From: Mimachlamys varia
Taxonomy: Eukaryota > Mollusca > Bivalvia > Pectinida > Pectinidae
Assembly (NCBI GenBank): GCA_947623455.1
Contig: OX392528.1
Location: 48,812,322 to 48,876,321 of the forward strand
Reading direction: 5' to 3'
DNA: 64,000 bases
Part shown: positions 27,499-39,759 of the stretch, piece after piece
How positions within the stretch are numbered: position 1 is the stretch's first letter
Layout of the letters: every line of letters starts with the position of its first letter
The notes under the pieces: model-generated
What the model was told of the DNA's origin: nothing
Database searches by the model: none
Seen by the model: only the letters and a program-made list of their open reading frames with translations
Position numbers and translations under genes: made by a program

Positions 27499-30400
27499 TT
27501 ATTTGCTTGCGGCCTTGGCCACCATTTCCTCCGAGAGCTGCCATAGTCGTTTAGCGTCATCTTCAACCAACGCTGCCTTTGATGGTTCTTTTTCTGCGCA
27601 GTCACTGGGGACAGTCAAACCATAGAAATGAATCCTCAGAAAATATTTATATTTCAACCATAACTTTATGAAAAGTTTGTTGTATCTAAAGTAAGTGTTT
27701 TCATTCCTGTCTACTACATACAAATTAAATATTAGAAAATTTCACGATTTTTTTGGCACTCATAATAGTTACCTCCCTTGATACCATTTTAGCACTTAAT
27801 ATATACCTTAAAGGCTGATTCAGCCAGGTTAAAATACAAACGTCCCGAATCGCTAATTTCCCTCGACGATAACGCCATATTGTTCTGTTTTTTGAGATCG
27901 AGGAACTCTTTAGTGTTCCATTTGGAATGGCATGCAGCAAAAGCAGATCAATAACTATTTTCAGATATAAATTTGTGCCAATGTAGATCTATATGACGAT
28001 ATAATAGTAAGTTTATTTTATTAAAATGTTGGAAATGCAGTCTATTATGCAATTTAATTCATGATTATAATTTTCAAAATTCGATACTATCTCCACCCTC
28101 GTTATATCGCCATAATTGCTGTGGACAAAAGGTGGCGGTATGACGAGGGTACACTGTATATTGTATTTGTCCTCCATGATGTAAGTAAACTCAGATTTCT
28201 CTAACATACATGTACCCCTGACAAAATAACTAGAGAACTATAAGGGTTGCCTTTCTATACATACCTGAAATATTTGCCTGAGACATTGTCTGGCCTTTCT
28301 ATACATACCTGAAATATTTGCCCAAGACATTGTCTGGCCTTCCTATACATACATGAAATATTTGCCTGAGACACTGTCTGATCTTTCTATACATACCTGA
28401 AATATTTGCCCGAGACATTGTCTGACCTTTCTATACATACATGAAATATTTGCCCGAGACATTGTCTGGCCTTCCTATACATACCTGAAATATTTGCCCG
28501 AGACACTGTCTGACCTTTCTATACATACATGAAATATTTGCCCGAGACACTGTCTGACCTTTCTATACATACCTGAAATATTTGCGCGAGACATTGTCTG
28601 GCCTTTCTATACATACATGAAATATTTGCCCGAGACACTGTCTGACCTTTCTATACATACCTGAAATATTTGCGCAAGACATTGTCAGGCCTTTCTATAC
28701 ATACCTGAAATATTTGCCCGAGACGTTGTCTGACCTTTCTATACATACCTGAAATATTTGGGCAAGACATTGTCTGGCCTTCCTATACATACCCGAAATA
28801 TTTGCCCGAGACACTGTCTGACCTTTCTATACATACATGAAATATTTGCCCGAGACACTGTCTGGCCTTCCTATACATACCTGAAATATTTGCCCGAGAC
28901 ATTGTCTGGCCTTTCTATACATACCAGAAATATTTGCCTGAGACATTGTCTGATCTTTCTATACATACCTGAAATATTTGCCTGAGACATTGTCTGATCT
29001 TTCTATACATACCTGAAATATTTGCCCGAGACATTGTCTGGCCTTCCTATACATACCTGAAATATTTGCCTCAGACATTGTCTGATCTTTCTATACATAC
29101 CTGAAATATTTGCCCGAGACATTGTCTGACCTTTCTATACATACCTGAAATATTTGCCCAAGACATTGTCTGGCCTTTCTATACATACCTGAAATATTTG
29201 CCTGAGACATTGTCTGATCTTTCTATACATACATGAAATATTTGCCCGAGACACTGTCTGACCTTTCTATACATACCTGAAATATTTGCCTGAGACACTG
29301 TCTGACCTTTCTATACATACCTGAAATATTTGCCCGAGACATTGTCTGGCCTTTCTATACATACCTGAAATATTTGCCCGAGACATTGTCTGACCTTTCT
29401 ATACATACCTGAAATATTTGCCCAAGACATTGTCTGGCCTTTCTATACATACCTGAAATATTTGCCCGAGACACTGTCTGGCCTTTCTATACATACCTGA
29501 AATATTTGCCTGAGACATTGTCTGGCCTTTCTGTACATACATGAAATATTTGCCCGAGACACTGTCTGACCTTTCTATACATACCTGAAATATTTGCCTG
29601 AGACATTGTCTGATCTTTCTATACATACCTGAAATATTTGCCTGAGACATTGTCTGGCCTTTCTATACATACCTGAAATATTTGCCCAAAACATTGTCTG
29701 GCCTTTCGATGCATACCTGAAAGTTTGCCCGAGATTTTGTCTGGCCTTTCTATACATACCTGAGATATTTGCCCGAGACATTGTCTGGCCTTTCTATACA
29801 TACCTGAAATATTTGCCCGAGACATTGTCTGGCCTTTCGATGCATACCTGAAATACTTGCCCGAGACATTGTCTGACCTTTCTATACATACCTGAAATAT
29901 TTGCCCGAGACATTGTCTGGCCTTTCTATACATACATGAAATATTTGCCTGAGACATTGTCTGGCCTTCTATACATACCTGAAATATTTGCCCGAGACAT
30001 TGTCTAAGTTTTCATCTAAAGCACAGTGAAGATTTGTCTGGGCGCCTTCCAATGGGGTCTTCAAGAATATTACAATTGGACGGAGTAAAAGAAAAAACAT
30101 GGACCTAGCTTGAACATGTCTTGACAGTTCTGTGTTGACCACACCAGGATGTAGTGTGTTTGTTGTTACTCCTGTACCTGTATATATAAAACAAATAAAT
30201 AAATATACATATATACCACATTTGTTATAGCACCCTATCTATAGCTTACATAAGCCACTCTAAAGTGCCTAATAGTACATAGATATACAATTCTTATACA
30301 ATCAATACAAATAACACATACAGTTCTATCTTACAAGGTAAATAATTCTGAGGAGTCTACAGGATCTGCCTTATCATCTACTTGTCCTATACCACCTGGC

Positions 30401-33400
30401 TAATATCTCCCTATGTGTGTATTAAATGTCGAGTACTGGAGATGAATTGTGTTCTGTTGGTCACAGTTAAGGACTGTGCTCCCAACAGCCTCTTTAATTG
30501 TGCCACAAGAGCTCACTTGAATGCTACAGTACAGAAACCACAACACCCTGCTAAGACCATTTTATACACCACCAGGGTTGTTGGGGTTTGTGTGGGCAGG
30601 AGAAAAAACACTTTTCTCTGAATATTCCATGTGTACGACGCTTTGGGGATCAAATCCTGGCCATCTGCATGGAAGGCCGGATTACTAAATCACCCGACCA
30701 ATCCACTGACCAAAAACGAATTATTGGAGAAAATATGAGTTTAGTTAAAATTAAATAATTGTTATTTACATGCAAAGTAGTAAAAAATGTAAATGTATAA
30801 ATTGAAAGTCATTTTTTTAAACTTTCATACTATGAAAGTTCAACATTTACATCCATATTTCCCCTAGGGCTTCATGCAATATGGATGAAACCGCTGAACT
30901 TTTAAAGCACTATGTAAGTTTAAAAATTGAAGCCACAATCTCCGACATACCTTGTAGACGTTTACTAAGTTCCTTGGTGAAGAGAACATTAGCTAGTTTG
31001 CTCTGAGCGTACGCAGTCATAGAGGAATACTCCTTATCACTGTTGATATCATCAAAGTTGATTTTCCCTCCTGTGAAAAATCATTGAAAGAATAATATAA
31101 AATTTAGCATGTAAAACAAGACGATGCAGACAACATTAATAGGGCTGTCTCATTATAGAAACCATTATACACAGACAACAAATCTGGGTGAAGAAAAATA
31201 AATCTGCACGTCTGTTTTCGTAAATTGTTTTTTTCAAATTAGTAGAACTATGAACACTTGTTTATGTAATACACTGATATTTAGATTGATGCATTGGCTG
31301 TAAGCATAATTTATGTGAAAATGGATTATGATTATTATGGTTTCAAAATCCAGAAATCTTAAGGTAAGGTCTATTTCCATCAATTGTTTCTGTGTTTAAT
31401 TTAACTTGAACGCTTGTAGTACACTGATATTATAACTAATTTACAAGATATGGCATTAAATACTTATGAATTTAAATGCTACACCTCAAGCAGCATAGCA
31501 ATCAAAGTCAATAACATGCAAATGTTGACGGGTTGAATTAACAGTGGTTTTTCCATGCAGACCAGTAGATCATTCAATAAACAAGCCGAGGTGCAATTGC
31601 CAGATAAGTAGATGTTTTGTGAATTTTTCTAAAATTTCAGTACATTGTATATTTGAGTAGCTATATCTTAAAATTTCAGTACATTGTATATTTGAGTAGC
31701 TATATCTTAAAATTTCAGTACATTGTATATTTGAGTAGCTATATCTTAAAATTTCAGTACATTGTATATTTGAGTAGCTATATCTTAAAATTTCAGTACA
31801 TTGTATATTTGAGTAGCTATATCTTAAGTCAAGAATGCTCCTATTTGAGCTTTTTAGATATCAAAGCTTCCCGAGGGCATGCCCTCCCATTCACCTGGGT
31901 AAATTCTGCCTAATTGTTTTCTGGAACAGTGCACTCCACACAGGACTAGTGAATTTTAACCTCTACTAGACATTTGGGCCAAAGTCCTGTTTTTCATTTC
32001 CATGATCACTGAATCGACAATAATTATCAGGAAAAAATGTGAAGACAATATGAAATAAAAGATAAATTACTGTAGTGTGCCGTTGACGAGACATTGATGA
32101 TTCTAGACGGAGCAGATGCCTTAATGCGGTCTAATAATAGATTTGTCAACAGGAAATGTCCAAGGTGATTCACCCCAAACTGCATCTCGTACCCATCCTC
32201 CGTTTTCCACTTCGGACACATCATTACACCTATCAAAGAAAAACACATAGTAAAATGTAGTCGGTCTTTTTTCTCATCTTGGTGTGTGTAAGATAGAGCT
32301 CTCCATGATAAGAACCCTATTTCTACCACAATACCCTGTATTAATTCAGCTCTCAGGCCATTGAATAAACGTCCTGACTGTTGCTGCCCGATGCTCTACT
32401 GCTGAACTACAAATGTTTATGTATAATAAAGGGATATTCCCTATAGCTGACACTTTGACATTGCTGAACGAACTCCAGGAACTCTTTATCCTATGAGATA
32501 CAATACATTACTGAAAGTCTTTACTTGGAATAGTTCATTATGCAATTTCAGGGGTAAATGAGATAATGTATAATAAAACCATGTCCTCAAATGTGTTAAA
32601 TTTCCCCTCATTTTGTCCTCACAATAAATAATTTGGCCGGAGTTCCTTTGTGACCTTACGGTATACTCAAACCTTTTTACTTTTAAAAACTAAATAACTT
32701 ACCAGCATTGTTGATAAGAATATCAATTCTTTCCTCTTTATCATTAATTCTCTCTGCGAATTTCCTCACAGATTCCAGGGAGGCCAGATCAAGGCGCTGT
32801 ATGCTAACGTCAGAGTTTCCTGAGAATTTCTTTACAGCATCAGCAGCCTCTGTGGCCTTTTCCACATCACGACATGCCATGACCACACGGGCACCTAAAA
32901 ATAAACCATCCTGTTTAGGGGTTTGGTCAGCAGTCCAAGAGTGTGTATAAATATATTAAAATCTATTTATTGAAGTTTTCCAAAGTTGGAAAGTCCCTTA
33001 TACATAATAAATACTAGTATATTGTCACTAACCCTTCAAGTAAACCATAATCAATAAAATGTTCAATGGTTACATTCTAAGTTGGTATGCAATTAAACCA
33101 TATAAATTACTTTGAGTTCTTCTAACAAACATATCCTACATATTTAATTAATATCCATTAATATCCATTGTTAATTATTTATAATAATTTTATCTAAATA
33201 TTTTTTTTTTTTGAAACAATGACGAAACATGTACACCTCTAAAAAAAGAAGGAAATTTATACCCCCCCCCCCCCTCCCAGAGAGTTCTTCTATTACAGTA
33301 AGCTATCTCTAAAGACTCTGTTTTTTTGCTTTACCAAGTTCATCATGTTGTAAGACAACTTCAGCTGATTTTGGCCCAAATTCTGAAATACCTCTGGCAC

Positions 33401-36400
33401 ACAATTATTAAAAACCAGGGTTTTCCCTGATGCACAAAAACCTGCATTTTGACTCCTAAAATTGTCAAAGGACTCTTAAAATTGATGAAAATTTAGTGTA
33501 TATTATTTGTGATGGGAGTCCTAAGACTCCTTTTATTAAATTTGAGGGTCCTAGGGAAACACTATAAAAACTTAACAAATGTCTCACCTCTAGCAGACAA
33601 TTCCTTTGCTGTTTCAAGACCAATGCCGGTATTGCAACCAGTGATGATGACAGTCTTTCCATCGAGACGTTTCTTAGACACACAAACACCACCAGCCAAG
33701 TGACGTCGCAGCAGTGCAAAACCAATGACTGAGGAACAAAATAACAGTTTCATATGATCTTCATTTTCTGGTAAGGTTAGGTACATCCTATTAAAGGCCC
33801 AATATACATGTACGTAACTTTTGGCAAAACTTGAAGCCTATATCAAGCCTAATAACTTTTTCATTATTATAGATTTAGTTTTGATTACAACAGATATCAG
33901 CAATATTAAAGATGAATTCTTATGCGGTAACCGGTACAGCAGCAGTTGAAACTCAGTATTTGTAAACATGTGTCCATTTTGAACTGTCTTCTTTCTAACT
34001 TCGGCTTGTTGTCAAAGTGGGCCCCACCTGAATTATTTTCAATTTTTTTTTCAATTTTTCTGTCAAGAGTTTCTTGTTAGTTATCGCTCAGGTTAATGAT
34101 TTACTTCGTTTTAGGCTTCGTTTTTTTCAGAATCATGAAAAATTTCCTGAAGTTACGTATACTGGGCCTTTACTTGGTAATCAACATCTACAGTCATTTG
34201 TAGGGCTGGGCGGTTTTACCAGTTATACCGTGGTATAAAGTTGTGATGGTAAGTACCATGGTACGTCATTTATAGTCCTGTACCTGTGTTTTGGGGACTT
34301 TCATTTAACTTATCAATGAACATAGATCAATTGCAAATTCAAATATGGTTTAATTATAATTTCCTATAAGTTTGCTGATCAACTAGGACAGACATAGCTT
34401 CACTCAAACAATATTAAAGAAAAACACAAAGAGAAACTTATGACATGCCTTTCCTGGCTTTTGTTGATTGGCTTCAGAACAAAAATAGAAACATTTAACA
34501 ATAGCTGAAACATTCAATCAAGGTGGTATACCATAGTACGTATCACAGTATTTGCATAAAGACTGTGGTACTTTTGATTTTGTGGTACCCAGCTCTAGAC
34601 TGGGCTTTGAACTCGCAACCCAGAGGTGGAGACTAGTGGTAGAATGTCGGGACACCTTTACCACTCGGCCACCGCGGCCCCGCATGATTGCTGCTTTAAT
34701 TTATGCATGCATGAATACATTTATATACATGTACATGATTATATGGTAATGGTTATATGGTAATGATTATATGGTAGGGTCCAGAACTTGACCAATTCAT
34801 TGCATGATTTTGTTTAGGGCAGGCCTCAAGTTTAACACTTTATTACTTGCTATTTGTAAGTAGATATCTGAGAATGGTAAGTAGAAATGATATGCATTTG
34901 CTTTTTTCAGCGAGTGGCTGCATAAGATGTAAACTATTACAATTACAGAACCACTTAATAAAACTAATCTTGTTCGTAATATACAATTTTCATAATGAAT
35001 GAAGCAAAGTAATACACACGATAAATCACTTTATTCATAATATAACACAGTGCATTATTTGAATATTGAGTTTTATTAGGAAGTCAAAAGCAGGGACGTA
35101 TATATATGAGACACATATATACGTCCCTGTCAAAAGTTAGCAAGTAAAAATTTAGGGCACTTGCTGATTTTAGCAAGTGACATAAAATGTTAAATTCAAG
35201 GCCTGTAAGGACTATAGTGAGCAAGAATGTATTATTTCTTCTTGTCTAGCAAAAGTGTACATGCTCGCTTTATATTATAGCTGAACGCTTAGGTGGGCAT
35301 CTTAATACATGATAACATCGTCGGATACCCACGGTTGATCTCGCTTCGCTAACTCACTCATGATGAGTGAATTAGCGAAGCAAGATCAATACTGCCTCTC
35401 TTTATTTGGTTTCCTTCTACCAGGCAAATTTCTCTTGGGTTCAATTTTTTTTCTTCACTTTTTCAAAAACAGACTAGTCATTCAGAAGGAATCAGAAACT
35501 TGATTCAAGCTCATACTTTCCATGCTATTTAATTCATGTAAATAGTCCTCGTGGGTAGGGCTAGCATATAGGTTCAATCTCAGTGACATCATGATCATAT
35601 AATGCACAGTGATCAATTTACAATTTATTTCCATTAGTCCTCTTTGTACATATTGCCGAAAACGATGGGTCCCACAATGTTAAATTGAAGTATTTCCAGA
35701 ATTTCTATGAGTCCTTTCATAATTTTATGAGTACTTGAATCGAGACTCGCACGTAGATTGATCACTGAATGCATCTTTTATAGCAAATATGTTCTGTATG
35801 ATTCTAAGGGTAAGATTTCAACCATTTTCATGTTATCACAAATTTAAAGGTACAGTGGACTCCACTTAATATCACTCCTGTTAATATCACATTCCTCTTT
35901 AAATCATGTTTTTTACAAGCACCATTTTTCTCTCTATATAATCTATGAATTCCTCTTAATATCATATTTTTTTTAACCAATCACATAAAATATCCAGAAA
36001 ATGATTGTCATTTCCATTGATTTCAGATACAACTTGTACAAAATGTTGCATAGGAAATTAAAAACAACCCCCAAAATGATTTTTATTGAAATAAAGTTAT
36101 CTGTATATTGAAACATCTTCATTTGTACATTGAAAATCTTACTTTTCGTTATGGATATTGGAAATGGGTGGGTAGGTACAGCCCTAGATTTTTACTTTTA
36201 ATTAATTTAATTTTAGAAATCTCATATTCCTTTAATTACGTAAAATTAAACAATTATTAATTTAAGTAGATTTTTTAGGGAGATAAAGAAATACTAAAAG
36301 TTTTTTCCAATTCCAGAGCGAGTTTACTGAGTGTTGAAACTGCAAATCAAAAAAAAATTGTAAGAATTAATATTACATGAGGTTAAAAAACTGTTTTTAA

Positions 36401-36947
36401 AGATTTTCAACCAATATCTGCATTGTTTGAAAGTGTTATTTGATGGGGTTTTTTCTTGCGTAAAATCTTTATTTGATAAGAAGAAGAAAATGTAATACTA
36501 ATAAATCATTTCATCATGCATACGATGTACAGGTAGACTGCTAAGTCTATCTAAACTCCAAAGAGGTTCCGAACGATACCACTTCAAGGTGATCATTTAA
36601 ATTCCTTTTGATTATCATAACGACCTATATGAGTATATATACATGTAGTTTGTGTTAGCATTTATAATCTTCATCATGCATGACTTCAGAGAAAAATGAA
36701 AAGCAGACGAAATCATAGATGAAAATATATAATTCAGATGAAGTTGTCAAACTTAGGCTACATCTGGGATCTTGCATGTAATAACTTACGTACCTATGCA
36801 TATTCGAGTACCTGTATGGTAGCTATATATACGGCCCCATAGATTTGGGATCATAGGATGGTTTTAGTGTTAAAATCACATCAAAACAAGCTTACCAGAT
36901 CCGACGACCGACGAAATCAGCACCTTGTGTTTTACGACCAAAGCCAT
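27499..36947 (-). CDS. RDH13: RDH13-like retinol dehydrogenase (short-chain dehydrogenase/reductase), complete
   Basis: NADP-type short-chain dehydrogenase of the RDH11-14 group, reducing retinal and other aldehydes. Exons (reverse): 36947-36896, 33728-33588, 32894-32703, 32229-32071, 31070-30951, 30177-29979, 27604-27499 (stop TAA). All borders are GT/AG and phases join to 322 residues, close to the human RDH13 length (about 331). A hydrophobic N-terminal anchor lies at residues 9-24; cofactor motif TGCNTGIG at 47-54; INNAG at 125-129; [19 protein letters not shown] at 144-162; catalytic serines at 176-177; YAQSK at 202-206; HPGVVNTE at 231-238; and GKYFSDC near the C-terminus. The [19 protein letters not shown] and [11 protein letters not shown] stretches favour RDH13 over RDH12, but the paralogue call is from memory of the family. 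Intron 1 (3.2 kb) holds several miniature elements. The last intron starts with a 1.7-kb array that copies its own donor. Confidence 0.93.
28251..30005 (-). repeat. 44-bp minisatellite spanning the exon 6-intron border of the RDH gene (about 39 donor copies)
   Basis: The last 27 nt of exon 6 (AGACAATGTCTCGGGC then AAATATTTCAG) and the donor GTATGT are repeated every 44 bp through the following intron. The real junction (donor GT at 29978-29977) is the first unit on the transcribed strand. Units differ by a few substitutions, mainly at the cccgag/cctgag and acctg/acatg positions. Use of any downstream donor would add codons ending in a stop (FRYV, then TAG). Confidence 0.95.
30640..30715 (-). 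mobile_element. tRNA-like SINE fragment (weak)
   Basis: The reverse strand has a B-box-like AGGATTTGATCCCC at the end of a roughly 70-nt segment. No full cloverleaf could be drawn. Confidence 0.3.
31631..31826. repeat. 39-bp minisatellite, 5 copies, in RDH intron 4
   Basis: Five almost identical copies of aaaatttcagtacattgtat plus atttgagtagctatatctt. High identity suggests recent expansion. It does not touch an exon border. Confidence 0.93.
32350..32411 (-). mobile_element. tRNA-like SINE fragment
   Basis: The reverse strand reads GTAGTTCAGCAGTAGAGC, matching a tRNA A box, and resembles the segment at 38057. The 3' half is not tRNA-like. It lies in an RDH intron. Confidence 0.4.
33795..34169 (+). 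mobile_element. TTAA-flanked MITE, copy 2 (RDH intron 1)
   Basis: Same family and orientation as copy 1. The left TTAA is intact (33791-33794); the right one is changed to TTAC. Its termini are AGGCCCAATATAC and the inverse. Non-coding. Confidence 0.78.
34201..34598. mobile_element. Miniature inverted-repeat element, TAGGGCTGGG family
   Basis: Begins TAGGGCTGGGCGGTTTTACC and ends with the imperfect inverse (GGTACCCAGCTCTA). The inside contains paired GTACCATGGTAC-type words. No coding capacity; target duplication unclear. It lies in RDH intron 1. Confidence 0.45.
34595..34681 (-). mobile_element. tRNA-derived SINE head (Leu/Ser-like)
   Basis: The reverse strand reads GCGGTGGCCGAGTGGTAAAG (A box) followed at about 50 nt by GGTTGCGAGTTCAAAGCCC (B box). 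Both internal RNA polymerase III promoter boxes are recognisable; the cloverleaf is degenerate, so it is a SINE remnant and not a working tRNA. Confidence 0.6.
34822..35207. mobile_element. Miniature inverted-repeat element, AGGCCT family
   Basis: The left end (caggcctcaagtttaacac) and right end (gttaaattcaaggcctg) are imperfect inverses; inner parts share acttgct/agcaagt. A separate perfect hairpin (35091-35129) sits inside. It lies in RDH intron 1. Confidence 0.5.
35335..35389. repeat. Hairpin with 26-nt arms
   Basis: TTGATCTCGCTTCGCTAACT and following bases are mirrored with few mismatches across a central TGA, ending AAGATCAA. It lies in RDH intron 1. Confidence 0.65.
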
Positions 36948-38050
36948 AACCACCTCTATGTCGGAGAAATCCATGTAGATAACTAATCCGTAAAGCTGCC
37001 TGTCCGTTTTGTGCGTTCACATGTACCTAGATTACCGAAGAGGGGTCGTCTCAAAAAGCTTTTCTCAAAAAATTACCGGTTCACGGTCTATTAATTGACA
37101 CAGGCTAGGGGTTGATGTAAGGGGGCACAATATAATGAGCTTACGTGTCTGCTCTCTGTTAGATATTAGAATTATTGATTTTCAAACTATTGTTTTCCAC
37201 ACTGTACTATAAAGTTCTAAATACGCGTGTTTTTTTCTGAACAAAGCATAGTCCTCTTTTTAAGTACTCCTAATCACCAGGGATAAAACGCAACAGGCTG
37301 CAAAAATCCCAAGATTGGACCCCAAGTTGAATAATAAGAACTCGATCATCTCAGAATGTGTCATGACAAGAACAATCTAATGTAAATACTACCCGAAAAT
37401 ATTGTGAAATACCAACATCAAGAAATTAAAGGACACTACAAGACGTGTAGTTATATTACCACGTGCACGCACCCTACACTATATACTGTCTATCATATAG
37501 TTATAACTAACGAATTAACAGAACGGGGCAAATATCATCACTGAGTTTTTACTTTAAAAGAAACTGACTAAAAGTATGTTACTTGATATTTCGGGCAATG
37601 ATTTGTATATATAACATAACAATATAATGTTAATAAATGAACATAACAATATTTATTACATATATCGAAAACTATTCATTCTATAAAAGTGATTTTATTC
37701 ACTAGTGGGAAATGAAAAGCTGCCACTGTAGATTTTCCTATAAAAATGTAATAAACAGAATCTAACAGTATCTTCAGTAATACCAAACATAATTCACTCG
37801 TGTGGCTAATATTTTGATATTCTATTCTTCACCCGTGCTGCGCACCTCGGACTATGTCATATAACTAAAAAAATATACCGAAAAAATACGTTTAATCACC
37901 TACTTAGACACATAATTTAATTCCGTAGTTTAATGTCAAAGTAACAAGTTCTGAAGCCTCAATGAACCTGGATCAAAGATTTTTTTAAAAAGGCGCGGGT
38001 GGGGGGGGGGGGGGGGGGGGTAGCGTAAAACAAGGGTTAGCATAAGGGAA

Positions 38051-38120
38051 TTTCCCTTTAGTTCAGCGGTAGAGCATCGAGCTGGAGAGCCAAACTTCGT
38101 GGGTTGAAACCTTCCAGGCG
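38051..38120 (+). mobile_element. tRNA-like sequence (pseudo-tRNA or SINE head)
   Basis: TAGTTCAGCGGTAGAGC (A box) is followed by GTGGGTTGAAACC (B-box-like) at tRNA spacing. The acceptor stem does not pair well, so a functional tRNA is unlikely. Confidence 0.45.
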
Positions 38121-38224
38121 ATATAAGCTGATTGTTTATGTACCTCTGGGAGTAGCTGTAGCCTTGCAAGCGACACTAGCTAACTATTCTTGTAGGTTGA
38201 TTCGTACAGCCGATACTTACTGAC

Positions 38225-38610
38225 TGTTCCTATAGGTGGAACCTTAAAGGCGAAACTAGCTGTTCCTGAATGTGGAGCCTTGCAGGCGACACTTACAATG
38301 CTGACGTTCCTGTAGGGGGGACCTTTATGGCGACACTTGCTGACTGTTCTTATAGGTGTGGAGCCTTTCAGGTTCAGGCGACACTTGCTGACGTTCCTGT
38401 AGGAGGAACCTTGCAACAGGCAACACTTACTGACGTTCCAGTATGTGGAACCTTTCAGGCGACACTTGCTGACTGTTCTTATAGGTGGAGCCTTTCAGGT
38501 TCAGGCGACACTTGCTGACGTTCCTGTAGGTGGAACCTTTCAGGCGACACTTGCTGACGTTCCTGTAGGTGGAACCTTTCAGGCGACACTTGCTGACTGT
38601 TCCTGTATAC
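38225..38610. repeat. 39-bp minisatellite with length variants
   Basis: Unit ggtggaacctttcaggcg plus acacttgctgacgttcctgta, exact 39-bp spacing at the right end, longer variant units (with an extra ttcagg or gactgttcttata) to the left. The open frames in it are a by-product of the period. Confidence 0.88.
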
Positions 38611-39759
38611 CTAACTACGATTTCGGAACAATGCTTTGACTAAAGATACAAGATACATTGGTTTAGTCGCAACTATAATACTTGACCAAGCCAACTACTT
38701 AAAGGATATTGGTTTCATGATATCAAAGTCGGCGAATCTTACCGAGACGCTGCAGCGCGATTTACTTAATTGCAAATACAAATTGAGTATAGCCAACATA
38801 ATACTCATAAAAGCTTTCTTCCCAATGCTACCCTATCCCTCATGTTTTGTCGATCTCTGTATGTAGTAGGCTATTTCATCCCATTCATCAGTCTCAGGCA
38901 AAATGACACGAAAGTTTCGCCTAATTACGCGTTAGCTTCGCATTATTATACGAGCGTTTTGCGATATTACACGTTAGTTTCGCGTTACAACGCGACATTT
39001 GTGCGATATTGCGAGATAGTTTCGCGTAATAAGTAATAACGCGTAAGTTTCGCTTATAACGTGAAAAACAATGGGTTTTTTTCTTTCCTACAAATATGAG
39101 CCCAATAGGCCTTCGTAGTCATATCCATGTTATATTCTCCTGAAATTATCTCTGTTTCCCCAAAATCTAAAGACACGGTGCTAGGTTACTTACATATTTA
39201 TCATAACTCTATCTTTTTCTTGCATATATTCATAAGGTTGACACCAGCCACATTGTTTGGTTTTATTTTAGATCGATCCAACATTTTTCGGTTGTAGTGT
39301 TTAAAATGAAAAGTTGATACCCGATAGTTGCACGGCGCGTTACTACGCCTTATCAGAAGGGACAGGTGAACGAAAAAAATATCAACACATAACAAAAAAA
39401 TAACTCCAACAACAGTGTACATTAAAGGAAAAGAAATTCAAATTTTAATGCAAAATTATTTTGATAATTAAAGCAGTATTGTCGATATCGTTATGCGAGT
39501 AATTAAAAGGTGTTTTTAGAATAAAAATTGGATTTGATAACTTATGATAAGTAGGATACATATTGTATTGAATTGTTCAGTGACTTGCTCAAGTTGCTGG
39601 TCTAAAACCAGGCAAAAATGTTTTTTGTAAACCTGAGAAGAACCGTTTTAAAGATCATTAAATTCCTATCGTCAACTTATTAAATATTATAAGTTAATAC
39701 CCGTTACCATGACATTTCGATACATATATATTGGATCATTTACATCACCTTTCTAAGTT

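Larger units (their letters stand above)
36948..39759. other. Intergenic region between the RDH and ADAM genes
   Basis: Includes the RDH promoter side, a G homopolymer run near 38000-38022, a tRNA-like fragment (38051-38120), a 39-bp minisatellite (38225-38610) and an unusual TTTCGCG/GCGAAAC-rich stretch around 38905-39060. AATAAA on the reverse strand at 39267-39262 is a possible polyadenylation signal for the ADAM gene. No further gene is recognised. Confidence 0.5.

Noticed and set aside
29399..29957. Reverse-strand frames with a repeating peptide in the RDH intron
   Set aside because: They lie wholly in the 44-bp array, in frames other than that of exon 6.
38051..38120. Functional tRNA gene
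   Set aside because: A and B boxes are visible but the acceptor stem does not pair and no convincing anticodon arm can be drawn.
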